NCBI RefSeq assembly: GCF_000019525.1
Contig: NC_010506.1
Coordinates: 1,922,001-1,986,000 of the forward strand
Origin: Shewanella woodyi ATCC 51908
GTDB lineage: Bacteria; Pseudomonadota; Gammaproteobacteria; Enterobacterales; Shewanellaceae
Direction of reading: 5' to 3'
Length of the DNA: 64,000 nucleotides
A model generated the notes under the pieces. That model had not been told where the DNA came from. It did no database searches and worked only from the letters and a program-made list of their open reading frames with translations. The position numbers and the translations under genes are program-made. Of the stretch, positions 16,893-29,140 are shown piece by piece (within the stretch, counting starts at the first letter, position 1; the number at the start of each line of letters is the position of its first letter).

Positions 16893-18365
16893 ATGTTAAG
16901 ATTAAAAAAAGAAGCCCTAACTTTTGATGATGTGTTGCTGGTTCCAGCTCACTCTACCGTTCTCCCTAATACCGCCGTACTCAAGACTCGTCTGACTAAT
17001 ACAATAGAACTGAACACTCCAATCGTGTCTGCAGCCATGGATACCGTGACTGAAGCTCGCCTAGCGATCGCCATCGCTCAGGAAGGTGGATTAGGTTTTA
17101 TTCATAAGAATATGACCATTGAGCAGCAGGCCGAAGAAGTGCGTAAGGTTAAAATTTACGAAGCAGGTATTGTTCAGCAGCCAGTGACAGTAAAGCCGAC
17201 AACGACACTTGATGAGCTTAAAGTTCTGACAGAGAAAAACGGTTTTGCCGGTTACCCTGTCGTCAATGATGCGAATGAGCTTGTTGGTATTATTACTGGT
17301 CGTGATGTGCGTTTTATCACTGACTGGAGCCGTACTGTCGATAAAGTGATGACCCCTAAAGATCGTTTGGTCACCGTACCTGAAGGTACTAAGCTCGATG
17401 AAGTTCAAACCTTGATGCACTCTCACCGTGTTGAGAAAGTATTAGTGGTTGATGCTAACTTCAAGCTAAAAGGTCTAATCACAGTAAAAGATTTCCAAAA
17501 AGCTGAGCGTAAGCCTAATGCGTGTAAAGATGAGTTAGGTCGTCTACGTGTTGGCGCTGCTGTTGGAGCAGGCCCTGGTAACGAAGAGCGTGTTGACGCA
17601 CTTGTTGCAGCTGGTGTTGATATCTTACTTATCGACTCTTCACACGGTCACTCTGAAGGTGTACTACAGCGTATCCGTGACACTCGCACTAAATACCCTG
17701 AGCTGCAGATTGTTGGTGGTAACGTGGCAACAGCAGAAGGCGCATTAGCGCTAGTTGATGCTGGTGTTAACGCCGTTAAAGTGGGTATTGGCCCTGGTTC
17801 TATCTGTACTACTCGTATCGTTACTGGTGTGGGCGTACCGCAAATTACTGCAGTTTCTGATGCCGCTGAAGCGGTTAAGCATCTTAATATTCCTGTTATC
17901 GCCGATGGCGGTATCCGCTTCTCTGGCGATTTGGCAAAAGCTTTAGCCGCTGGTGCATCATGCATCATGGCAGGCTCTATGTTTGCCGGAACCGATGAAG
18001 CGCCAGGCGAAACTGAACTTTATAATGGTCGTGCTTATAAGTCATACCGCGGTATGGGCTCATTAGGTGCGATGACGCAAACCCAAGGCTCTTCAGATCG
18101 TTACTTCCAAAGTGATAATGCTGCTGACAAGCTAGTGCCTGAAGGTATCGAAGGTCGCGTGGCTTATAAAGGTAAGCTTAAAGAGATCATTCATCAGCAC
18201 ATGGGCGGTCTTCGTTCATGCATGGGATTGACTGGTTGTGGCACGATTAAAGAGCTTAATGAGAAAGCGGAATTTGTGAAAATCACTTCAGCTGGCATGG
18301 GTGAATCTCATGTTCACGATGTGACTATCAGCAAAGAAGCACCGAACTACAGTTCAGGTTCATAA
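16893..18365 (+). CDS. guaB: IMP dehydrogenase
   Basis: GuaB oxidises IMP to XMP with NAD+, the committed step of GMP synthesis; it is a cytosolic tetramer. 490 residues from ATG 16893, chosen because GGGGAG precedes it; an upstream in-frame start would add five residues. A TIM barrel is interrupted by two CBS domains (about 93-205). The catalytic loop [13 protein letters not shown] holds the nucleophilic Cys, and GGIRFSGD and the flap region RGMGSLGAM follow. guaA lies 110 bases downstream, so guaBA is probably one operon. Confidence 0.97.
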   Translation: MLRLKKEALTFDDVLLVPAHSTVLPNTAVLKTRLTNTIELNTPIVSAAMDTVTEARLAIAIAQEGGLGFIHKNMTIEQQAEEVRKVKIYEAGIVQQPVTVKPTTTLDELKVLTEKNGFAGYPVVNDANELVGIITGRDVRFITDWSRTVDKVMTPKDRLVTVPEGTKLDEVQTLMHSHRVEKVLVVDANFKLKGLITVKDFQKAERKPNACKDELGRLRVGAAVGAGPGNEERVDALVAAGVDILLIDSSHGHSEGVLQRIRDTRTKYPELQIVGGNVATAEGALALVDAGVNAVKVGIGPGSICTTRIVTGVGVPQITAVSDAAEAVKHLNIPVIADGGIRFSGDLAKALAAGASCIMAGSMFAGTDEAPGETELYNGRAYKSYRGMGSLGAMTQTQGSSDRYFQSDNAADKLVPEGIEGRVAYKGKLKEIIHQHMGGLRSCMGLTGCGTIKELNEKAEFVKITSAGMGESHVHDVTISKEAPNYSSGS

Positions 18366-18421
18366 CTGATTGATGTGTGATTGCGGCGGGCTCTGCCCGT
18401 CTGCGACTTCTGTGTTATGCC

Positions 18422-18442
18422 AAGCCAGACGCTATCTGGCTT
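18422..18442 (+). other. Hairpin in the guaB-guaA gap
   Basis: AAGCCAGA (18422-18429) pairs with TCTGGCTT (18435-18442). No T-run follows, so it is more likely a processing or stability hairpin, or an attenuating structure, than a full terminator. Confidence 0.5.
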
Positions 18443-18475
18443 GATACCGGCAAATTAAATTGATAAAGGTTTCCC

Positions 18476-20053
18476 ATGAACAACATTCATGATCATAAGA
18501 TACTGATCTTAGATTTTGGCTCTCAGTACACTCAACTTATTGCCCGTCGTATCCGTGAGATCGGCGTGTATTGTGAACTTTGGGCTTGGGATGTATCCGA
18601 AGAACAGATTAAAGAGTTTGCACCAAACGGCATCATCTTAGCGGGCGGCCCTGAAAGTGTCACTGCAAAGGATTCACCTCGTGCCCCAGAATACGTTTTC
18701 ACTGCTGGTGTTCCAGTACTTGGGATCTGTTACGGCATGCAGACCATGTCTGAACAGCTTGGTGGTAAGGTTATTCAAGGCGTCGGTGAAGGCGAGTTTG
18801 GTTACGCGCAAGTTGAACTTCAGACTCAATCTGAACTGTTTAAAAGCATTGAAGATGCGATCAGTGACTCAGGTAAGCCTCTGCTAGATGTATGGATGAG
18901 TCATGGCGATAAGGTTTCTGAGATCCCAGAAGGTTTTGTGACCGTTGCTAATACAGAAACTTGCCCATATGCCGCGATGGCTAACGAAGAGAAAAAATTC
19001 TACGGTGTTCAGTTCCACCCTGAGGTGACACATACTCGTCAGGGTAAGCGTATGCTTGAGCATTTTGCTTTGGATATCTGTCAGTGTGATGCTAACTGGA
19101 AGCCAGCGTCTATTATCGAAGATGCTATCGAGAGATTGAAGCAGCAGATCGGTGATGATGAAGTTATCTTAGGTCTTTCTGGTGGTGTTGATTCATCAGT
19201 GGTTGCCATGCTGCTTCACCGCGCAATTGGCGACAAGTTAACTTGCGTGTTTGTTGATAACGGTTTACTACGTCTTAATGAAGCGCAGCAAGTGATGGAT
19301 ATGTTTGGCGATCACTTTGGATTGAATATTGTCCATGTTGACGCTGAAAACCGTTTCCTTGATGCGATGGCGGGTGAAGCCGATCCTGAAGCTAAACGTA
19401 AAATTATTGGTCATGTTTTTGTTGATATCTTCGATGAAGAGTCTAAGAAGTGCGTGAATGCTAAATGGTTAGCGCAGGGCACTATCTACCCAGATGTGAT
19501 TGAATCAGCGGGTAGCGCAACAGGCAAAGCCCATGTGATTAAATCACACCATAACGTTGGCGGTCTGCCAGATGATATGGAGATGGGGCTTGTTGAGCCG
19601 CTTCGTGAACTGTTTAAAGATGAAGTACGTAAGATAGGTCTTGAGTTAGGTCTTCCTTATGACATGCTTTACCGTCATCCTTTCCCTGGACCGGGTTTAG
19701 GTGTACGTGTTCTGGGTGAAGTGAAGAAAGAGTACTGTGATCTACTTCGTTTAGCCGATGCTATCTTTATCGAAGAGCTGCACAAAGCTGACCTTTATAA
19801 CAAGGTGAGTCAGGCATTTACTGTTTTCCTACCAGTACGCTCTGTGGGCGTGATGGGTGATGGCCGTAAATATGATTGGGTTGTTTCACTGCGCGCTGTT
19901 GAGACAATTGATTTCATGACTGCACACTGGGCACATCTACCGTATGACTTCTTAGGTCGCGTATCTAACCGTATCATCAATGAGATCGACGGTATCTCAC
20001 GTGTTGTTTACGATATTTCAGGCAAGCCACCTGCGACGATCGAGTGGGAATAA
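18476..20053 (+). CDS. guaA: GMP synthase (glutamine-hydrolysing)
   Basis: GuaA converts XMP to GMP with ATP and glutamine. At 525 residues it matches E. coli. The N-terminal class I glutamine amidotransferase has its nucleophile in GICYGMQ and the His/Glu pair in FHPEVTHT. The ATP pyrophosphatase P-loop is [11 protein letters not shown], and the C-terminal dimerisation domain ends in KPPATIEWE. It is the second gene of guaBA and ends at a strong terminator. Confidence 0.98.
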   Translation: MNNIHDHKILILDFGSQYTQLIARRIREIGVYCELWAWDVSEEQIKEFAPNGIILAGGPESVTAKDSPRAPEYVFTAGVPVLGICYGMQTMSEQLGGKVIQGVGEGEFGYAQVELQTQSELFKSIEDAISDSGKPLLDVWMSHGDKVSEIPEGFVTVANTETCPYAAMANEEKKFYGVQFHPEVTHTRQGKRMLEHFALDICQCDANWKPASIIEDAIERLKQQIGDDEVILGLSGGVDSSVVAMLLHRAIGDKLTCVFVDNGLLRLNEAQQVMDMFGDHFGLNIVHVDAENRFLDAMAGEADPEAKRKIIGHVFVDIFDEESKKCVNAKWLAQGTIYPDVIESAGSATGKAHVIKSHHNVGGLPDDMEMGLVEPLRELFKDEVRKIGLELGLPYDMLYRHPFPGPGLGVRVLGEVKKEYCDLLRLADAIFIEELHKADLYNKVSQAFTVFLPVRSVGVMGDGRKYDWVVSLRAVETIDFMTAHWAHLPYDFLGRVSNRIINEIDGISRVVYDISGKPPATIEWE

Positions 20054-20089
20054 CCCTATAAGTGAAGTTGCACTGTTAGTTATTTAATC

Positions 20090-20125
20090 AAGGGCCAGCG
20101 TATTTGATACGTTGGCCCTTTTTTT
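20090..20125 (+). terminator. Rho-independent terminator after guaA
   Basis: A 14-bp stem (AAGGGCCAGCGTAT with ATACGTTGGCCCTT, one G.T pair) is followed by a seven-base T-tract. Confidence 0.92.
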
Positions 20126-20214
20126 GTTCTTTTAGCCTAAAAAATCTTCAAAGCCTAAAACCTTTCATATACTTATACCTATCTTAAGATCAACTGATTA
20201 GGGTGGATGCGCTT

Positions 20215-22146
20215 TTGAAATATCGTCCAGAAATTGATGGTTTACGTGCCCTTGCCGTGGTTCCTGTGATCTTGTTCCATGCAGGTTTCCATCATTTTAG
20301 CGGTGGCTTTGTTGGTGTTGATGTATTTTTTGTGATCAGTGGTTATCTCATCACCAGTATTATTCTGGTAGAGATGGAGCAGGGCAGGTTTAGCTTAGTT
20401 AACTTCTATGAGCGAAGAGCTAGGCGAATTCTGCCAGTGCTCTTTTTTGTTATGGCAGCCTGCTTTCCTTTTGCTTGGCTCTATTTAATGCCCGTGGATA
20501 TGAAGGATTTTATTCAAAGTATTTTGGCGGTTTCCACCTTTTCATCAAATATTCTGTTTTGGCTTGAGAGTGATTACTTCGATACTGCCGCCGAGCTCAA
20601 ACCTCTGCTTCACACATGGAGCTTAGCGGTTGAGGAGCAGTACTATATCTTCTTCCCGCTGTTTTTGATGTTCGGTTGGAAAATGGGCAAAAGCTGGGTT
20701 GTAACGGTACTTTTTCTGATTTTTTTAGCCAGTTTAGCCCTAGGTCATTGGGGGGCCTATAATATGCCAACTGCCTCCTTTTATCTGTTGCCAACTCGAG
20801 GTTGGGAGTTACTTCTTGGTGTCTTTGCGGCTTTTTACTTGAGTCGACACACCCCTGTGCTTCCCTATCGCTGGCTTAACAATCTGCTGAGTTTATTAGG
20901 ATTTGCATTAATCTGTTTTGCGACATTTGCTTATGATGAAACTGTGCCCTTTCCCAGCATGTATGCATTGGTCCCCACCTTAGGCACCTTGCTTATTATT
21001 GTGTTTGCTCAAGAGGGGACTCTGGTCAATCGACTACTTAGCGTTAAACCCTTTGTCGGTATCGGTTTGATAAGTTATAGCGCCTACCTCTGGCATCAAC
21101 CCATTTTTGCATTTGTGAAATATCGCAGTTTTACTGAGCCTTCGACGTTGCTGATGTCCGGATTGTGTCTTGCCGTTGTGCTATTAGCTTACTTAAGTTG
21201 GCGCTTTGTGGAGAAACCATTTAGGAACAAGACAGCTTATAGTCGCCGATTCATTTTTACCTTCTCAGGCCTAGCTACCAGTGTATTTATTGTTGTGGGT
21301 AGCGTGCTAAATTTGAGTGATGGCTTTAAGTCTCGTGAGATCTATGCCGATTTAATGGTGGGGGGCTACCAGCCTGATAATCGCGAGTTAGGCGCCAATA
21401 GTTGGAGTGAGCTGCGGACACTTAGTGGCGATGAAAACTATGGTGTAGATAAAAACCCATTCGATAGAGGCTTATGGTTTGATGAGCTCGATGCCAGAGG
21501 GCGCTTACTGTTGGTGGGAAATTCTCACTCTAAAGATATGTTCAATGTATTAACGAGCAGTCAGCAGACGATGAAGCACTATCAGGTGGCACGCTTTGGC
21601 ACTGAAATTTACAATATTGGCGATGACTTTTTTGCATCTCCAAACTATCGCCTCGCAGATGTGATCATGTTCGCTTCTCAATATAAACCTATGGATATTG
21701 ACCGTTTTTCAGCTGTGATAGAGAGAGTCATGACTGATGGAAAACGGGTGGCTTTAGTTAAGAATATCTACGAGTTCGAGGAGTTTGGGCACCGCACTTA
21801 TGCTGATTTTCTATTTAATCTACTGCTGCAAAATGAAGGTCCGGAGAATATATCGCTCAGTGATATTGATAAAATCAATCAAAAACACTTCCAACAATTT
21901 CAGCACAGAGAGCCAGCTCAGTTTAGAAAGCAGCTCAATAAAAAAGTTGATGATATTGCACTCAGATATCAAGAGGTAGTGGTGCTAGATAGAATGGATT
22001 ATGTGTGCGATCGAACTAAAGAGGTGTGTTATGCCATCACAGAGAACTATCAAAAACTGTTTTATGATTATGGTCATCATACATTAGCTGGAGCTAAGTT
22101 TTTTGGCGCGCGCATCGATAGGGTGAACTGGTTGATGGCTTTATAG
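20215..22146 (+). CDS. OafA/YrhL-type acyltransferase with C-terminal SGNH domain
   Basis: 643 residues. The N-terminal acyltransferase-3 domain has about ten membrane helices (to about residue 370) and the family signatures YRPEIDGLRALAV, FFVISGYLI, RRARRILP and TWSLAVEEQYYIFFP. A periplasmic SGNH-like domain follows (LLLVGNSHSKDM, with a late DYGHHTL). Such proteins O-acetylate surface polysaccharides, O-antigen or peptidoglycan; the acceptor is unknown. I prefer TTG 20215 because AGGGTGG precedes it by 8 bases and it gives the family-typical MKYRPEIDGLRA; GTG 20203 is the alternative. Confidence 0.85.
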   Translation: MKYRPEIDGLRALAVVPVILFHAGFHHFSGGFVGVDVFFVISGYLITSIILVEMEQGRFSLVNFYERRARRILPVLFFVMAACFPFAWLYLMPVDMKDFIQSILAVSTFSSNILFWLESDYFDTAAELKPLLHTWSLAVEEQYYIFFPLFLMFGWKMGKSWVVTVLFLIFLASLALGHWGAYNMPTASFYLLPTRGWELLLGVFAAFYLSRHTPVLPYRWLNNLLSLLGFALICFATFAYDETVPFPSMYALVPTLGTLLIIVFAQEGTLVNRLLSVKPFVGIGLISYSAYLWHQPIFAFVKYRSFTEPSTLLMSGLCLAVVLLAYLSWRFVEKPFRNKTAYSRRFIFTFSGLATSVFIVVGSVLNLSDGFKSREIYADLMVGGYQPDNRELGANSWSELRTLSGDENYGVDKNPFDRGLWFDELDARGRLLLVGNSHSKDMFNVLTSSQQTMKHYQVARFGTEIYNIGDDFFASPNYRLADVIMFASQYKPMDIDRFSAVIERVMTDGKRVALVKNIYEFEEFGHRTYADFLFNLLLQNEGPENISLSDIDKINQKHFQQFQHREPAQFRKQLNKKVDDIALRYQEVVVLDRMDYVCDRTKEVCYAITENYQKLFYDYGHHTLAGAKFFGARIDRVNWLMAL

Positions 22147-22222
22147 TTAACGAGGCGAATACTTTTGTTTGTGAGCAGGTATAATAGCTGTGAAAATTCA
22201 CTGAGTTTTGGCTATTGCCAAT

Positions 22223-22328
22223 CAGTGCAACCATATCAGCATAACTATGTCAGCATAACTATGTCAGTATAACTACGTCAGCATAACTATGTCAGTATAA
22301 CTACGTCAGTATAACCATATCAGTATAA
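22223..22328. repeat. Tandem array of 14-bp units
   Basis: About seven and a half copies of CAGCATAACTATGT and variants (CAGTATAACTACGT, CAGTATAACCATAT) in perfect 14-bp register, the first (22223-22236) more diverged. There are no spacers, so it is a mini-satellite rather than a CRISPR. It ends 20 bases before the tadA start. Confidence 0.9.
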
Positions 22329-22348
22329 AGAGTATTTAGAGGTGCAGT

Positions 22349-22858
22349 TTGTCCCAAACAGAACGCGATATCCATTATATGAAGTTGGCGATGGATATGG
22401 CCGCAAAAGCAGAAGAGAAAGGCGAGGTGCCTGTTGGTGCCATTTTAGTAAAGAATGACGAAGTGATAAGTGCAGGGTTTAACTTCTGTATTGGATCACA
22501 CGACCCTTCCGCCCACGCAGAGATGCAATGTTTACGTCAGGCGGGGAAGGTGATAGAGAACTATCGGCTACTAGATACCACCTTGTATGTGACATTAGAG
22601 CCTTGTGCTATGTGTGCTGGCGCTATGGTTCATTCCCGAGTATCACGTTTAGTGTTTGGGGCTAGTGATGCAAAAACAGGTGCTGCCGGCACTGTGATTG
22701 ATTTGGTGCGACACTCTGCATTTAATCATCAACTTGAGGTGACTCAGGGAGTGTTAGAGCTAGAATGCGCCGAGCAGTTAAGCCAATTTTTCAGACGTCG
22801 TCGCAAAGAGAAGAAAGCCCTTAAGCAGCAACAGAAGCTGAGTGCTAGCCCCGAGTGA
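22349..22858 (+). CDS. tadA: tRNA-specific adenosine deaminase
   Basis: TadA deaminates A34 to inosine in the wobble position of tRNA-Arg(ACG); it is essential and cytosolic. 169 residues with the zinc/catalytic motifs HAEMQCLRQA (catalytic Glu) and PCAMCAGAMVHSR. The start is probably TTG 22349, preceded by AGAGGTG; the next ATG is 10 codons in and would cut the first helix. The C-terminus is basic (FFRRRRKEKKALKQQQK). It lies upstream of mltF and purL as in many gammaproteobacteria. Confidence 0.93.
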   Translation: MSQTERDIHYMKLAMDMAAKAEEKGEVPVGAILVKNDEVISAGFNFCIGSHDPSAHAEMQCLRQAGKVIENYRLLDTTLYVTLEPCAMCAGAMVHSRVSRLVFGASDAKTGAAGTVIDLVRHSAFNHQLEVTQGVLELECAEQLSQFFRRRRKEKKALKQQQKLSASPE

Positions 22859-22891
22859 GGCTGATGGTATTTGGCTTATGCAGATTGATAT

Positions 22892-23158
22892 TATACCCAA
22901 ACAACTTCAAGATGCAGGATTCAGCATGTCGAGAAGTGACAGGGTTCAAGGCATGAAATAGTAGGACTAGTTATTCTAATTCAATATTTCATAACACAGA
23001 AAAATGTTGCTTCTCGCCATGCCCTTCGGGAGTTCCCGTAGAATCCCTGCACTGCGTTAGTGATATCAATAAGGGAATAACCATTATCCTCAATCACTGC
23101 CTTGTTCAGCTATCCTACGGGAGCTCTGAAACGAGCATCTTGAGGTGGCTTGGGTATA
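22892..23158. mobile_element. MITE copy 1 (267 bp)
   Basis: Terminal inverted repeats begin TATACCCAA and run about 24 bp (ACTTCAAGATGC on the left, GCATCTTGAGGT on the right), with TATA at the edges. The body matches the reverse complement of 60914-61180 almost base for base, at the same length. It carries no ORF, so it must be mobilised by a transposase encoded elsewhere. It sits in the tadA-mltF convergent gap. Confidence 0.92.
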
Positions 23159-23344
23159 GATCAACTGCATGGAAGTGCAGTTAATCTTGAGATTAAGCTT
23201 AACTTTTTAACTAGAGGGCTGAAGAAATACAAAAAACTGCTTTTGTCTGTTCAAGGTTCTTTGATGTTTTAACTTAAGTTGTGCTCTGCGTCGTGCGGAT
23301 ACATTGTTGATTGTTCTTTTTTTCATCGGCTACCTCTTTTAGTA

Positions 23345-24787
23345 TTATTCTGGTTGCGCGCCTGTGATCGCTTTCTCTCCAATTCCGATCTGATCGGCAA
23401 GTTGGGACTCCTCTATCAAGGCTTGATTCTCTTCCAATAACTTATTCTGATTGTCGATCCAGACCAAGGTATCATAGTAGCGCCTGATATTATCAACATA
23501 GTGCACGGCTTCATTTCCGCGAGCATAACCGTAACGTGTTTGTTTATAATATTTTCGCTTCTGTAATAAAGGTAGCACCTCTTTTAGATCACGCCAAGCA
23601 CTTGGATTTAATCCCATCGACTCTGCTAATTTTCGGGCATCTTCAACATGACCGTAACCGATATTGTAGGAGGCTAAGGCAAACCACATACGCTGGTTGT
23701 CGGGAATGGAGTCAGGTAATCGATTAAGAATGCCTCTGAGGTATTTCGCTCCCCCTTTAATGCTCTGCTCTGCGTCGAGGCGGTTTTCAATCCCCATCTG
23801 TTTGGCCGTTGGCAGTGTTAGCATCATTAAGCCTCTCACACCGGTCGGTGAGCGTGCATTGGGGTTCCAATGTGATTCTTGATAGGCAGTAGCGGCGAGC
23901 TTTCTCCAATCGAGATCGCCTGCGTAATATTGAAAGCGTTCCTTATATTTAGGCAGTTTATTATCTATAGCTCTGAGAAATGCACGGGTATCGACATAAT
24001 CGAAGCGTTTGACGTGGGCAAAATATTTCTCATCGAGATGAGCTAAAGTACCGTCGAGCTTCTCGCCATGCCAAAAAGTGAGCAGTTCACTCATTAGCTT
24101 GTCGCTGTTTTGTGCCGGCAGTAGCCAAACAATCGCTTGTTTCTCTTTTAGCGTCAGACCAGCTCTTAGCTCCGGCATATAGCGGCGGCTGATCTCAAAG
24201 GTGGTTGAGTCAGCGATGGTGTAGCTGATCTCCCCTCTGGCTATCATGGCTAGTAGCTCTTCGTTGTCTTTATCTTGCTCTTGATCCCACACAAGTTCGG
24301 GGTAGATCTTCTGTAGCTGAGATAGAGTGTCTACGAATGAGGAGTCTGTGATCACTGTTATCTCATCTTTAAGTTGAGAGATATCTTTAGGTTGAGGTGT
24401 CCCTTGTTTATAAACCAGCACCTGATTAACCCGATATAGAGGCGGGCCAAGCCTGAAGTTTTCTCTGCGGGTGGGGGTGTCGGCAAGTCCTGCAGCAATC
24501 AGGTCGACTTCACCACTGTTGAGGGCTTGGTAAAGCTCTTTAATATTAGAGTAGGGCTTCATTGCCAACTCTAACTCTAGATGGTCTGCAAAGCGGCTGG
24601 CCATCTCGTAATCGAAACCTGCTTCCCCTTGACCTGTCGTGACATAGATTTGGGAGCCATAGATGGTGCCTACGTTCAGTACCGTTTTTTCAACCGCTGG
24701 TGGTACTAATTTTGTTTCCTCCACAGCGACTCTCTGGCAGCCAGCCAGGAGTGTTAGTGTCAGTAAAGTAAGCAAAATTCTATTCAT
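23345..24787 (-). CDS. mltF: Membrane-bound lytic murein transglycosylase F
   Basis: MltF cleaves peptidoglycan glycan strands to 1,6-anhydro products at the outer membrane. 480 residues: a lipoprotein signal (LLAGC lipobox near residue 17), a solute-binding-protein-like regulatory domain (about 40-265) and a C-terminal SLT domain with the catalytic Glu in [19 protein letters not shown] and [15 protein letters not shown] start at ATG 24787; the upstream in-frame TTG is less likely. It is divergent from purL, its normal neighbour. Confidence 0.94.
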   Translation of the reverse strand: MNRILLTLLTLTLLAGCQRVAVEETKLVPPAVEKTVLNVGTIYGSQIYVTTGQGEAGFDYEMASRFADHLELELAMKPYSNIKELYQALNSGEVDLIAAGLADTPTRRENFRLGPPLYRVNQVLVYKQGTPQPKDISQLKDEITVITDSSFVDTLSQLQKIYPELVWDQEQDKDNEELLAMIARGEISYTIADSTTFEISRRYMPELRAGLTLKEKQAIVWLLPAQNSDKLMSELLTFWHGEKLDGTLAHLDEKYFAHVKRFDYVDTRAFLRAIDNKLPKYKERFQYYAGDLDWRKLAATAYQESHWNPNARSPTGVRGLMMLTLPTAKQMGIENRLDAEQSIKGGAKYLRGILNRLPDSIPDNQRMWFALASYNIGYGHVEDARKLAESMGLNPSAWRDLKEVLPLLQKRKYYKQTRYGYARGNEAVHYVDNIRRYYDTLVWIDNQNKLLEENQALIEESQLADQIGIGEKAITGAQPE

Positions 24788-25103
24788 AAATACCAATTAT
24801 CGCGACATTTTCGTCAAGCAAGCAGGCGATTATATCATATGTCGTGTTAAACCAAATTTTCAATCAGAATTAAGAGAGCGAAGTGGAGAGCAAGATGAGC
24901 CATCTTCTCTATTATGGTCCAATTTTTCATCGGAAAAGGTCTGTGAATTATGATTATTACACTTTTTCATAAAATAGAGCCAGCGCTTCTTAAAGGCGTT
25001 ATTTTAGGTAAGTGAAAGATAGTTTGATAAATGACCAATTTTGCTCCGTTTATCTTAATTTCTTCGATTTATGAGCCGATATTCCTGTTTGTTTGTATTT
25101 GTC

Positions 25104-25163
25104 AGAAAACACTGTTTTCGACAAAATACTAGGAGTGATTTGTCGGAAACATTTCCCTATAAT
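25104..25163 (+). promoter_or_regulatory. purL promoter with PurR-like box
   Basis: A TATAAT -10 lies at 25158-25163. Directly upstream, TCGGAAACATTTCCCT (25143-25158) agrees at 12 of 16 positions with the PurR consensus ACGCAAACGTTTTCGT. A second imperfect palindrome, GAAAACACTGTTTTCG, lies at 25105-25120. Both suit purine repression of purL; no good -35 is visible. Confidence 0.6.
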
Positions 25164-25212
25164 AGCGCCAGATCTGACCCTGCAATTATAATTTATAAGG
25201 TGAAATGACGTG

Positions 25213-28200
25213 ATGGAGATCATCCGCGGAGCCCCTGCTTTATCAGCGTTTAGAGTTCAAAAACTAATGGAAGCTTTTGATAATGAATCACTTCCTGTTA
25301 GTGGCATTTACGCCGAGTATATCCATTTAGCCGATTTGTCTGAATCTCTTGATAAGAGTGAAACAGAACAACTTGCCAAACTCCTCACCTACGGTCCTGC
25401 TATTGAAGCACATGCACCAGAAGGTTCACTTCATTTTGTGACTCCACGCCCAGGGACTATCTCTCCTTGGTCATCTAAGGCTACTGATATTGCCCATAAC
25501 TGTGGCCTTAATAAGGTTAACCGTTTAGAGCGTGGTGTAGCTTACTATGTGGAGTCAGATGCACTTAACAGTGAGCAGCAAAAAACACTTAACAGTATCA
25601 TTCACGATCGCATGGTTGAAGTGATCCTCCCAAGTTTTGACAACGCCGAGATCCTATTTGCTCATACAGAGCCTAAAGAGGTGGCGAGTGTCGATATCTT
25701 AGGTAAGGGGCGTGCAGCACTGGAGAAAGCGAATAACGATTTAGGCTTGGCATTAGCCAATGACGAGATTGATTACCTTGTTGAGAACTTCATCAAGCTT
25801 GGACGTAATCCTAATGATGTTGAGCTGATGATGTTTGCCCAAGCGAACTCAGAGCATTGCCGTCATAAAATATTTAATGCAGATTGGACAATCGATGGTG
25901 AAGTGCAGCCAAAGTCATTGTTCAAAATGATCAAAAATACCTTTGAGAAGACGCCTGATGGCGTGTTGTCAGCCTATAAAGATAATGCTGCGGTTATGGA
26001 AGGTTATGAAGCAGGCCGCTTCTTCCCTGAAGATAACGGTGTTTACGGTTATCACACCGAACCTATGCATATCTTAATGAAAGTTGAGACCCATAACCAC
26101 CCGACTGCGATTAGCCCATACCCTGGTGCTGCAACAGGTTCCGGCGGTGAGATCCGTGATGAAGGCGCAACTGGACGTGGCTCTAAGCCTAAAGCTGGCC
26201 TGACTGGCTTTAGCGTTTCAAACTTGAAAATCCCTGGATTTGTTCAACCTTGGGAAGCCGACTACGGTAAGCCAGAGCGCATTGTAACGGCACTGGATAT
26301 CATGACCGAAGGGCCGTTAGGTGGCGCCGCATTTAATAATGAATTTGGTCGTCCGGCTCTATTGGGTTATTTCCGTACCTATGAGCAGGAGGTTTCTAGC
26401 CATAATGGCGTAGAGGTGCGTGGTTACCATAAGCCAATCATGCTTGCTGGCGGCCTTGGAAATATCCGTGGTGAACATGTTCAAAAAGGTGAGATCACTG
26501 TTGGTGCAAAGCTAATTGTACTCGGTGGTCCTGCGATGAATATCGGCCTTGGTGGCGGCGCAGCCTCCTCAATGGCGTCAGGTGAGTCCAGCGAAGATCT
26601 CGACTTTGCTTCTGTACAACGTGAGAACCCAGAGATGGAGCGTCGCTGTCAAGAGGTGATCGATCGCTGCTGGCAGATGGGTGACAGAAACCCGATACAG
26701 TTTATTCATGACGTGGGAGCGGGTGGACTATCGAACGCTTTCCCTGAGCTGGTTAACGATGGCGATCGTGGTGGCAAGTTTGAGTTAAGAAATGTACCTT
26801 CAGATGAGCCTGGCATGAGCCCTCTTGAAATTTGGTGTAATGAGTCACAAGAGCGCTATGTGATGTCAGTTGCACCTGAAAACCTTGAGGTGTTTACCGC
26901 TATTTGTGAACGTGAGCGTGCGCCATTCTCTGTGGTAGGTGTGGCAACCGAGGAGCGTCACTTATCTCTGAGCGATGAGCACTTTAACGATAAGCCTATC
27001 GATCTGCCCCTAGAGGTTTTATTAGGTAAAGCGCCTAAGATGAGCCGCGATGTTGTGACCGCTAAAGCTCTCTCTCCTGAGCTTAATCAAGAGAAGATAG
27101 AGATTAAAGAAGCTGCTCACCGAATTCTGCGTCTGCCGACAGTTGCCGAAAAAACCTTCCTAATCACCATAGGTGATAGAAGTGTTACCGGTCTTGTGAA
27201 CCGAGATCAGATGGTGGGTCCATGGCAGATCCCTGTTGCCGATTGTGCGGTAACGGCGTCAAGTTATGACTCATATACCGGTGAAGCGATGTCACTGGGT
27301 GAGCGAACGCCATTAGCTCTTTTGGACTTTGGTGCATCGGCACGTATGGCCGTGGCTGAATCCATTATGAACATTGCGGGGACCGATATCGGCTCGCTAA
27401 AGCGTATTAAACTCTCTGCAAACTGGATGTCTGCTGCAGGTCACCCTGGTGAAGATGCTGGTCTGTATGAAGCGGTAAAAGCGATCGGTGAAGAGTTATG
27501 TCCTGAACTGGACTTGACCATTCCCGTGGGTAAAGACTCGATGTCGATGAAGACAGCTTGGGAAGATAATGGTGTAGAGAAAGCCGTGACTTCACCTATG
27601 TCTTTAGTTATCACAGCCTTTGGTTCAGTACAGGACATTCGTAATACAGTAACGCCACAGCTTCGCACTGATAAAGGTGAGACTGAGCTATTACTTGTCG
27701 ACCTAAGTGCGGGTCATAACCGCCTCGGTGGTTCATGTCTTGCTCAAGTCTACGGGGAGCTGGGTGATACTGCGCCAGATCTTGAAAATGCTAGCTTACT
27801 GCGTGGCTTCTTTGAAGTGATGCAACCACTTGTCAATGAGCGTGCTGTTATCGCATATCATGACCGTAGTGATGGCGGCTTATTTACCACGCTAGTTGAG
27901 ATGGCATTTGCCGGTCATACTGGATTGAACATTGATCTTGCATCTGTTTCTGGCAGCGATATCGAGCGTCTGTATAACGAAGAGTTAGGTGGCGTGTTAC
28001 AGGTAAGCCGTGCTCAGAGCGAAGCGATTAAAGCTAAATTTATCGCTGCAGGTGTTGCTTGTCACACTATCGGTACCCTGACAAGTGAAGACTGCATCAC
28101 TATCTGTGATGGTGAACGTGAGCTGTTTACAGAATCTCGCACCGCATTGAGAACGATTTGGGCTGAAACAACTCACCAGATGCAGTCACTGCGCGATAAT

Positions 28201-29094
28201 CCTGAGTCAGCGAATGAAGAGTTTGCTTTAAAACAAGATGCAAAGGATCTTGGTTTAACGGTCGATCTTAAGTTTGACCCTAGTGAAGATGTTGCAGCAC
28301 CATTTATTTTAAAAGGCGCTGCACCTAAGATGGCTATCTTGCGTGAGCAAGGTGTTAACTCTCACTTAGAGATGGCTGCGGCCTTTAATCGTGCAGGCTT
28401 TGAAAGCACCGATGTCCATATGAGTGATATTCTCAGTGGGAGAGTGACATTAGAGGGATTCCAAGGCTTAGCGGCTTGTGGCGGTTTCTCCTACGGTGAT
28501 GTTCTGGGCGCGGGTGAGGGCTGGGCTAAGTCTATTCTGTTTAATGCTCGTGCTCGTGAGCAGTTCAGCCAGTTCTTTGAGCGTGGTGATAGCTTGTCTC
28601 TGGGTGTGTGTAATGGTTGTCAGATGTTATCGACACTCAAAGACATTATTCCTGGTACTGAGCATTGGCCTAGATTTGTGCGTAACCGCTCAGAGCGTTT
28701 TGAAGCGCGCTTTAGTTTAGTAGAAGTGCAGAAGAGCCCATCACTATTCCTACAGGGAATGGAAGGCTCACGTATGCCAATTGCTGTGTCTCATGGTGAA
28801 GGTCGTGCTGAGTTTAGCTCACCTGAAGCACTTGTTGCTGCTGAAGCATCAGGGACCATCGCATTGAGATATGTCAATGGACGAGGTGAAATCGCAACAC
28901 AATATCCTCAAAATCCAAATGGCTCGCCTAATGCGCTCTCTGGGATCACTAGCAGTGATGGTCGTGTGACTATTATGATGCCACACCCTGAGCGAGTATT
29001 TAGAACCGTTGCAAACTCTTGGCATCCTGATGAATGGGGCGAAGATAGCCCATGGATGAGAATGTTCAGAAACGCCCGAGTCGAGCTTGGTTAA
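25213..29094 (+). CDS. purL: Phosphoribosylformylglycinamidine synthase
   Basis: PurL (FGAM synthase) performs the fourth step of de novo purine synthesis, FGAR to FGAM, using ATP and glutamine. It is the large single-chain type, 1293 residues. Visible are the linker and FGAR-binding motifs ([36 protein letters not shown]), two AIRS-like halves and the C-terminal glutaminase with nucleophile Cys in [11 protein letters not shown] and [13 protein letters not shown] 25213 is preferred over GTG 25210 because it gives the usual [14 protein letters not shown] second copy of its last 21 codons lies just downstream. Confidence 0.97.
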   Translation: MEIIRGAPALSAFRVQKLMEAFDNESLPVSGIYAEYIHLADLSESLDKSETEQLAKLLTYGPAIEAHAPEGSLHFVTPRPGTISPWSSKATDIAHNCGLNKVNRLERGVAYYVESDALNSEQQKTLNSIIHDRMVEVILPSFDNAEILFAHTEPKEVASVDILGKGRAALEKANNDLGLALANDEIDYLVENFIKLGRNPNDVELMMFAQANSEHCRHKIFNADWTIDGEVQPKSLFKMIKNTFEKTPDGVLSAYKDNAAVMEGYEAGRFFPEDNGVYGYHTEPMHILMKVETHNHPTAISPYPGAATGSGGEIRDEGATGRGSKPKAGLTGFSVSNLKIPGFVQPWEADYGKPERIVTALDIMTEGPLGGAAFNNEFGRPALLGYFRTYEQEVSSHNGVEVRGYHKPIMLAGGLGNIRGEHVQKGEITVGAKLIVLGGPAMNIGLGGGAASSMASGESSEDLDFASVQRENPEMERRCQEVIDRCWQMGDRNPIQFIHDVGAGGLSNAFPELVNDGDRGGKFELRNVPSDEPGMSPLEIWCNESQERYVMSVAPENLEVFTAICERERAPFSVVGVATEERHLSLSDEHFNDKPIDLPLEVLLGKAPKMSRDVVTAKALSPELNQEKIEIKEAAHRILRLPTVAEKTFLITIGDRSVTGLVNRDQMVGPWQIPVADCAVTASSYDSYTGEAMSLGERTPLALLDFGASARMAVAESIMNIAGTDIGSLKRIKLSANWMSAAGHPGEDAGLYEAVKAIGEELCPELDLTIPVGKDSMSMKTAWEDNGVEKAVTSPMSLVITAFGSVQDIRNTVTPQLRTDKGETELLLVDLSAGHNRLGGSCLAQVYGELGDTAPDLENASLLRGFFEVMQPLVNERAVIAYHDRSDGGLFTTLVEMAFAGHTGLNIDLASVSGSDIERLYNEELGGVLQVSRAQSEAIKAKFIAAGVACHTIGTLTSEDCITICDGERELFTESRTALRTIWAETTHQMQSLRDNPESANEEFALKQDAKDLGLTVDLKFDPSEDVAAPFILKGAAPKMAILREQGVNSHLEMAAAFNRAGFESTDVHMSDILSGRVTLEGFQGLAACGGFSYGDVLGAGEGWAKSILFNARAREQFSQFFERGDSLSLGVCNGCQMLSTLKDIIPGTEHWPRFVRNRSERFEARFSLVEVQKSPSLFLQGMEGSRMPIAVSHGEGRAEFSSPEALVAAEASGTIALRYVNGRGEIATQYPQNPNGSPNALSGITSSDGRVTIMMPHPERVFRTVANSWHPDEWGEDSPWMRMFRNARVELG

Positions 29095-29140
29095 TTAATA
29101 AGGATGCCTTCATTGGCAACCTTTAACCATGATCAATGGG

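Noticed and set aside
22223..22328. Short regular repeats that might suggest a CRISPR
   Set aside because: Units are contiguous with no spacers, and there are no cas genes in the window.
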